From an uncultured Lachnospiraceae bacterium (GTDB lineage Bacteria; Bacillota; Clostridia; Lachnospirales; Lachnospiraceae): DNA of 64,000 nucleotides. The notes below the pieces were generated by a model. The model saw nothing but the letters and a program-made list of their open reading frames with translations. It had not been told where the DNA came from and ran no database searches. The stretch lies in contig CACXAT010000003.1 of NCBI GenBank assembly GCA_902765725.1, forward strand, positions 62,001-126,000. The letters are read 5' to 3'. The position numbers and the translations under genes are program-made. Positions 31,401-40,400 of this stretch are shown piece by piece; position 1 is the stretch's first letter; each line of letters opens with the position of its first letter.

Positions 31401-34400
31401 ATCGCTGATGATGATTACGATCTGATCGCCATCGTCGGAACCATCGCAGGCGGCGGAGCCGCAGGCGTTGCAGTATCCGGTCTGGTAACCGTATCCTACA
31501 ATACCGTGACTGCCGAGATCGGCCAGAGCAACACCATCAAGGCAGGACGCGACATCCTGGTCAACGCTTCTTCCGATCGTCTGGTACAGGGCTACACCCT
31601 GACCGTTGGCGGCGGCGGAGCGGCAGGCGTGGCTGCAAGCGTGATCGTCATCGTGGCAGGCTCCCTGCTTTCCAAGGATGCGCACAACGCGATCTACGTG
31701 ACCGACGGAGACAACAAGTCCGTTGATCCGCAGAAGCAGACAGACGCAGCGTTCACACAGGGCAACCAGTCAGCGATTAACGGATACAAGCCGAAGGAGA
31801 ACATGAGTGATCTCCTAGCAAGCGACGGATCTTCCGCACAGGGAACAGCCAATAACGGCGGCATCAATTACGATGAGTACGGCCAGGACAAGAACAATGG
31901 CGGTTCCGGCAACATGAACGATGATACCTACGATTCCGTATCGGATGGCATCAAGCGTGACGGCGAGAAGAAGAGCGCAGTTGTAGACGGAGTTGCACTG
32001 GAAGACGCAACCACAGCACATGTAACCACGGGAAGCAGCCTGACAGCAGGACGTGACGTGAAGGTCACCTCCAGCGACATGCTCAGCTCCTACGTAGTCA
32101 GCGGAAACGTTGCAGTCGGCGGAGCGGCCGGCGTAGGCGTGGGCGTCAGCGTTGCGATCCTGTACTCCAATGTGCAGGCAATCGTAGATGAATATGTAAC
32201 CATCAAGGCTCAGGGCGATGTCGTAGTCAAGGCAGAATCCGGAGCGAAGGAAACAGAGAAACCGGAACTGGAATTCACCGGTTCCAAGGATGATAACGGC
32301 AATACACAGAAACTGTCGACAGGCGATGCGGAGAAGGAACTGAAGAAGCAGGATTCCGGCAATTCCGCAGCACAGAGCGACACCTCCACGATCCTCCTGA
32401 TCGGTGTAACGGCAGCAGGCGGCGGAGCGGCAGGTGTGTCTGTGACGGCAGCTTCCCTGAACCTGATGAACAGGACTCAGGCACGTATGTCCGGAACCAT
32501 CACCGGCGCAGCCAACGTGGATGTGGCAGGACGCACCGAATACGGCACAGTCCTCACGGCAACCATCTCGGCAGCGGTCGGCGGAGCAGCAGGCGTAGCG
32601 GTACCGGTCGCAGTAACTTATGCGGAATCGGATACCGACGCATCGATCGCAGACAGCGCAAGGATCAGCAACGTAACCGGTCAGATCCATGTCAATGCAG
32701 GCGGCGTCACCAATGCAACCTCCATCGTAGGATCTGTTGCAGGCGCGGGTGTCGCAGGCGTTTCGGGTTCTGTCAGCGTGGCAGTCAACCGCAGTGATTT
32801 CCAGGCATCCATCGGACCGGAAGCAGTAATCGATTCTCCGAATGCAGATGTACTTGTGGACGCTGAACTCAAGGCAGACGCAAGAACCATCATCGCAAGC
32901 GCGGCAGTCGGCGGAGCAGCCGGTGTGGGCGTCTCTGTATCGGTCGCAGTCAACAGACCGACACTGAAGGCTTATATCGGATCAGAACCTGCCAGCGAAG
33001 ATGCGGACGCAAGACTGGATGACAGCGCGGCGCAGAGCGGCACCGTCACCGGATCCGTCAAGGCACACAACGTAACGGTAGACTCCAGACTGACCGGAGA
33101 GACCAATGTATTCGGAGTCAACCTTGCAGGCGGCGCATTTGCAGGTGTGAACGGAGCAGTGGCACTTGGCTTCAACAAGGCCGAGAACATGGCTTCCATC
33201 AAGGGTGCGAACATCGACGCATCCGGAGATATCACCGTGTACGCCGGCATGAAGGGTGACACCACAGTAACCAGTACCGCACTGACCGGCGGCTTTGTAG
33301 GCGTCGGATCCAATGTCGGACTTGCCAGGATCGAGAGCACCAACATGGCGCTGATCGATACCAGAGGCGGCAGCGTATCCGCCCTCGGAAGCATCAAGGT
33401 CGATGCGGCAGGCACAGAAGACGGCACACCTTATGATACGGAAGCACTGACGACCGTCATCTCCGGAACCGCCGGCCTGTATGCAGCAGCGATCAACTTC
33501 GCAGTCGCACTGAACGAAGCCAGGAATGTGGCAGCGGCAGGCGGCGCGGGCGGAAAGCTTGGCGCAGGCGCAGATCTGGATGTGAAGGCAGACGGAAGGA
33601 CCAAGGCATACGGAATCATCATCAACGGATCAGCCGGAGTGGTGACTTCGAACATAGCCAATGCTTCAGCCGAACTGAAGAGCAGACAGATCGCGGAAGT
33701 CTTTGGCGAGACTTCTGTGACAGCAGGAAACCTGAACGTCATCTCCACTCAGAATCAGAATGGAACCAAGGGCAACCCGATCATCCTGACATTTGAGAAC
33801 GCGGATGAAGACGGCAGCAATAAGAGAACAGAGAACAAGACGATCACACCCGTAACCATGGCTGAGTCCTACATCTTCTCAGCTACCGCAGGTCTGGCAT
33901 CTGACGACGTGAACAAGGCAGATGCAGTTGCAGACGCATCCTCCTATGCGAAAGCACAGGTGAAGGATCTGAAGGTTACCGGAAGCATCAACGTCTCCAA
34001 CACGGCAGACTCCTACGCGAAGGCAGGCGCCGAGAACGTCTCCGCAACGCTGGTCAGCTTCGGCACGATGGTCGGAACCTCCAGCGCCAAGGGCGGCTTC
34101 GGAGCAGTCCTCGAGACCAGCGGCAGTGTAGAGGCAGGCGGAAGCATCACCGTGACCAATACCTGGAACGGCAAGGCGGACGTCAACGTTACACCGTCTG
34201 CAGGTGGAGTCAAGTTCGGCTCTTCTGAAGACAACAGCGCGAATGCAGTGGTCGATACCACAGCAGTGGCTGCGATCAAGGGAACCGGAAGCGTCACGGC
34301 AGGCGGCGATGTGAGAGTCGAGAACAAGTCACAGGATGTCAAGGCATATGCTAAGATCAACGGTGTTGAATTCAAGGCAGAAGGCATCTCGGTTGCATCC

Positions 34401-37400
34401 AATGTCAGCAATGCACATGTGACTGCGACACAGACAACCTATATCAGCGGAGTCAGCGTGACGAGCACAGACGGCAGCGTCTATGTCACGGGTGATCTGA
34501 AACCGGTCAGCCTCGCGCAGACCGGAGCCAGCGGCGGAGCGGAAGTCACTCTGGTCGGCCTCAAGGTCACCTCTGTAAACGCAGATACCGCAAGCACCAA
34601 CGAGGCATACATCAGGAACGCCGTTGTCAATGCTAAGAAGGGCAAGGTGGTTGTGAACGCATCTACCGACAGCACCACAACCGCAGAGGCACTGGCACCG
34701 CTGTTCGAGGCATCCCTCGAGAGCCTTGCAGTCATTGTAGTCAATACCAACTCCAATGACGTGGTCATCTCCTGCATCGACGCAGATGACGGAATGACCA
34801 GCGATGTAACCGCCATGAGAGTGGACGTACTTGCGACCAGCAAGGAGACGGTCACGGCGATCGGCAAGCTTCCGCTTATGAAGGTCGGCATGGACATGGC
34901 GAACGCAGTAGTCCTTACCGGAACGGCTGCAAAGGTCACTGAATCCTCCACAGAGGGTAAAGTGACGAAGGCTTACATCGGCAGGAACGCAAAGGTCATG
35001 GCACTGGGATCCGATGAATCCAATGACATGCACAGCGTGAATGTCAAGGCAGATTCGGATGTCACCCTGAAGACAGAGCTCCCGCTTACGATCCAGCTCA
35101 GCGGAAGACATCTGGGTGTGTACTATGTCAGCACCTATGTCGGCAGGACCGACACCCAGGCATACATCGGCGGAGACGTAGAGTCCTTCATGGACATCAA
35201 TGTCAAGGCCAGCGACGTGATCACCGAGAACTCTGATATTGAAGTGTACAATGTCAGCCTGATCGGCGGAGACCTCTCCTGGTCCACCAATAAGGTAGAG
35301 AGCCAGAATGTCCGGGCATACATCCTGGATAACGCGAAACTCCTTGCATGGGGCGACATCAATGTCCTTGCCTACTCCGATCTCAATCTGGAGTCCGGCA
35401 TCAAGATGGGCAGCCTGTCTCTGATGTCCGCGGGACTGCTCCAGGCGAAAAATGAGATCTCTGAGAGAAATGTCTTCGCACAGGTAGGCGACAATGTAAC
35501 CATGGTATCCCAGCAGGGCAACATCACTGTGAAGGCATTCGCAGAGGATACCATCAGCACCAACTCCACCGGCGTCTCTGCATCCTTTGCAGACCTGATC
35601 GGTGGCGATCCGGAGTCCTACATCATCTACAACGGTGACATTAAGACAACGGTCGGAAATAAGTCAAAGATTGAAGCAGTATACGGAACGGTCGATATCC
35701 TGTCAGATCTCAACAGCGATCTGTACGCGTCGGCATTCCGCAAGGCCGCTTCCGTCGTATCCGGAAACAAGAGTGTTGCTGACATCCAGAGCAAGGTCAA
35801 GGTCCATACCGAGATCAACAAGGATGGAGCGGATCAGACCAGGATCGTCGGCAGGATCACAACCATCGGAAGCTACATCTCCGATCAGCTGATCCACGCA
35901 TACGCACTGTCCGAGACGGCGGCAGCCGGTTCGAAGACACAGGCATACGCAACCATCAACGCAGATAACGATCTTGACACCATCATCGGCAACGCATGGG
36001 TAGCCGGAACCGAGATTCTCAATCTTGAGAGCATCATCGAGAAGCAGAAGCTGTGGGCCGAGACCTATGCAGAGATCGTTGGAGCGACCGGTAAGGTGTA
36101 CGCACACTCAACGGTGGATGGCGCGAACCATGTAGACATCACGACAACCGACAAGGCAGAACTTGCCGGCACCGTGATCAACGTGATCGCGGATGCTCCG
36201 GAGCTGGAGAAGTCAACGATCTCCAGAGACGGAACAGCGATCGCGAACACCATCGTCCAGAAGGTATGGACGAAGGTCAAGAACGTAGTAGAGAAGGTCG
36301 TCAGGAAGGTCAGCAAGATCCCGATCATCGGCTGGTTCGTGAAATGGGTCACCGAGAAGGTCATCGAATGGATCGACGTACTGGTCGAAGTCGTCCTCTA
36401 CTCAGACGCAGAGGTCTACAAGAAGGGCACCTACACCAGCTCCGGCAATGTAGATCTGAATGGCAAGATCCATGTAGGCGGCGGAGCCGCAGGTATCTTC
36501 GTGGATATCTTCGGTGATCTGCTGGACAACATCAGCGTCAGCACATCCGGACTGGATGCGGACCTGAAGGATCAGGCGTACACCGTCGAAGACGGCAAGG
36601 TTATTCTGAAGGGCATCTACAATGACGATCAGGGTACCCTGAACGTACATGCAGGCAAGGGCAGCATCACCGGCAAGGTGACCACCTACACCAACGGATC
36701 CCTTCCGGAGGCAACGATCACCAATCATACTGATTTTGATCTGGTCCTGAAGAACCTGACCCTGGTCAACACCCAGGTGCCTGCGCCGGTCGTCAGACTG
36801 CTGGCGGATGGAAGCCAGACATTTACAGATGATAAGGATACTGAGACCGCAGAGGGCACGGAATCCTTAGACTACGGCACTTATGGAGAGCATATTCCGC
36901 AGCTTCGTATCGTATCGGAGAAGGGTGGAGACATCATCTTCGATTCCGATAAGGAAAATGGCGGAATGGAATACGCGGATGTCGCGGAAGGCAATGTATA
37001 CATTGTCATGAACGGCGGCAGCCTGCTGACAGCAAACGGTGCATATCTCGCAGCCAATACACTGTATATCGGCGAGGGAACCGGCACCGACGGAAGCCTG
37101 CTGGCCGGACCGGATCAGATCGGCAATAGCAAAGAGGATCCGTTCCAGGTATATGTATTCGACATCGACGCATATGCAGGACTTGAGAATGTGGCAGCCC
37201 CCATCGCGGCAAGGCCGTCGGATATCAAGGCACATGCGGCCGGAGACATATTCCTGGCACTTACACCGGTCAAGGAATGGATGACAAGGGCAGATTACGA
37301 ATCAGTTCCGGCAGAGGGAGAAGTCAGGACCAACCTGAACCTGGCAGAGATCATCGGCGGAACCGACAGCACCGTATACGTCAATGTCCTTGCAGCCAAG

Positions 37401-40400
37401 AAGACCTGCGCAAACAGATCAGATCTGGCAGAGGAATACGTGATCTCCATCCCGAGATCCGCTATGGAATTCCTGACAGCCGACAGAAGCGGAGCAGAGC
37501 TGACAGAGGTTCAGATCTGCGACGCGGACGGACAGCCCACCAGCTTCTGGCTCACTGCGGATGGAAAGCTTCTGAATAAAGACGCGGCAGTTACATTTAA
37601 CGCAGATACGTATCTGACCGGTGAAAATGAGAACTACGATACCTATCATCTTCCGAACGGAACCGTAGTGATCACGGACAAGACAGGCAAGCTGGCGTAC
37701 ATCACCACTGAAAAGGGTGAAGCCTACGACCTGTCCGGATATCAGATCACTGAGGTGGACGGCAATGTAACTATTACAGTGGTGAGCACCAATGCAGACG
37801 CCAGCGAATGGTCACAGAAGATCACATTCAAGGATGGAAAGGCCTGGATGGAGATCGGCGTGAACGGAGCAACCACCTACATCGAGACTTCCGGATTCTC
37901 AGAAGATGGATTCGGATGGAACCTGCCGAACGGAGTCAAGATCTACTTCAAGCAGGTATTCATCGATGAAGAGACCAGCACGGTCAATCCCGGAACGGCG
38001 ATCCGTACGGAGACCGATGCAAACGGCAAGACAGTAAGCTACATCGCTCTGGAAAACCTGGATGCAAACAGAAGCTTCTGGCATGTAGTCAAGGTAACCG
38101 AGCAGTCCGGTTCCTACACCTTCCAGGAAGGCTACGTGTACAGCAAGACAGCTCTTACTGAAAAGACAGTCGTATTCTACCAGTCACTGGACGATGCAAA
38201 GCTAGCTGTGCAGACAGTAACGAGCAGTCTTAAGTCAATCGTGGAACGCGTTCTTGGAAGAACGCTTACAGCAGAGGGTGCATCTACCGCTTATGTAGCA
38301 AATGCGGTCAGTACAGCAGTAGCAGACAGTTATAAAGGCTATCTGACTGACAACCTGAAAGTCAGCGTAAGTACGACAGTCAGCGGATCGGAAGAACAAT
38401 ACAGACCGAATGGCAGCGGCGGCCAGACGCTGACAGGCTATAAGACAATCTGGAGCATTAATGTTACACTCCTGGCAGATGAGGGAGAGACAGTAGTTCT
38501 TAGGGATCTGGCAGATGTGTATAACAGCACAGTGAGCCAGAAGGCGGTAGGCGGTCCGGAAACGATGGTAGCGGAAGCTGCCGGTACAAAAGATGCAGCG
38601 TCGGAGACCGTTATCTCCAATGCAGATGGTTCTGTCTACTTCAAGAAGAACTATGCAGGAAACTGGGTTGCTTATGTGAAGCCCGGCAGCGGAAAAACGG
38701 TTTACTCATTTGACATGAATCCGACAGTTGATGGCTGGTATGCTGCAGCTGCTCCTTCAGGTAACGGCAAGAGGAAGCAGGCATATGATAATAACCTGAA
38801 AGATGTATTCATCACGCTTGACGGCAGCACTCAAGCAATGCTGAAACAGTCCGCAGAAGGCGCTATCGATGGTGACAACCTGAATGGCGGATACGTCAAA
38901 CTCAACGGCGCAGTACGTTTTGTGGATTCCAAGGATCACACAGATAAGGGAATCCTCCTTGTCGGCGGACATATTGTCGCAGTGTTCCCGGATGGACACT
39001 TCGGATATGTCGCAGGAGACGGACTCAATCAGGAAGGCACGGATAAGTCGAATGCTTCGATCACCATCTCTCCTGAGATGAGGCCCAGAACCTATTACGA
39101 TGAGAATGGCAATCTGCAGGAAGTAAAAGATGCTGCAGGCAACACAATCTATGACGTACAGTTCCGCGAAGAAGGAGCGGTCCGTGCGGATGGATCCAGA
39201 ACCTACAAGTATCGGATTACCAGAAGCGATGGAAGCGCATACACCGGAGAGCTTTACGCAGAAGGCTACAGCAGTGCATTTACTGTGACAGACGGCATCA
39301 TCGAACTGACAGACGCAGAAGCAGCGGCACTGGTAGAAGGAGCATACAGCGTAAATATCAACGAAGTTGGCTGGGCACAGAGATTCATTGGTGACAATGT
39401 ACGTCTCCAGCTTGGCATCGCTCCGATGTATACCTACGCAAGAGACATTATCGTAGTTGCACCGGTCCAGGGCACCAACGGAGCACTGCTTCACTTCACG
39501 CAGCAGTGTGACGAGTTCAAAGCCAGAAGAGATTCGAACGGCCTGGCAATCCTTGACCGGTACACCCGCATCGTGGACGCTTACGCAAAAGAAAGCAGCT
39601 ATGTGAAGGATCAGATCAAGGACCTCGAACAGGGTACGATCCTCTTCCTGAGCGAAGACGGCACGATCGCCGCTTATCTGGCACCGGACGGAAGCTTCCG
39701 TGTATATGACGGCACCAGGACGCAGAATGACGCGGCAGACGGCGAGAGAGTCTATGCGGACTACAGCGTAGGAGACGATGGAAAACTTGATGTAACCCTT
39801 TCTAAGAACAGCAGTACGAACTTCATGGAAGTTGCTCACGGAACCGACAGCAGCAATAATGATAACGTACTGACAAGCGTATACGGACTGCACACAGAAG
39901 GAGAGGATCTCCATAATGGCTACAATTATAAAGAGGCCCACTACTTCGGATACAGTGCGGACGGAACACTGATCGAGCTGGTACGCGAAGACAGATACTT
40001 CGATTATGACGAAGATGGCAGCCTGCGTAAGATCGATGACGCTGCAGCGGCGCTGGAGACCGGATTCGCTCTTAAGAATGACAGAAATGTCCTGATGACC
40101 ATAATCGATAACGTGAAGGAAGACACCAGCGGCCAGAAGGGTCTTGCAGTATATGTCATGTATGACAATACAGCCCTTGATTCGGAAGGCAATGTCAGTG
40201 GAGTAACCTCCGAGAACCGGAGAGAATACGAAGACCTGAACGAAGAGGTCAACACCAACATCGGAACCGTGGAAGCAGATGACTTCACGCTGGATGCAGA
40301 CAGCAATGTCACAGGCGGAACCATCGAGACCACAGGAGATACCGATATCACCGCATCCGGTAATGTCGGAACCGCCGACCAGGCTCTGACAGTCAACGCA

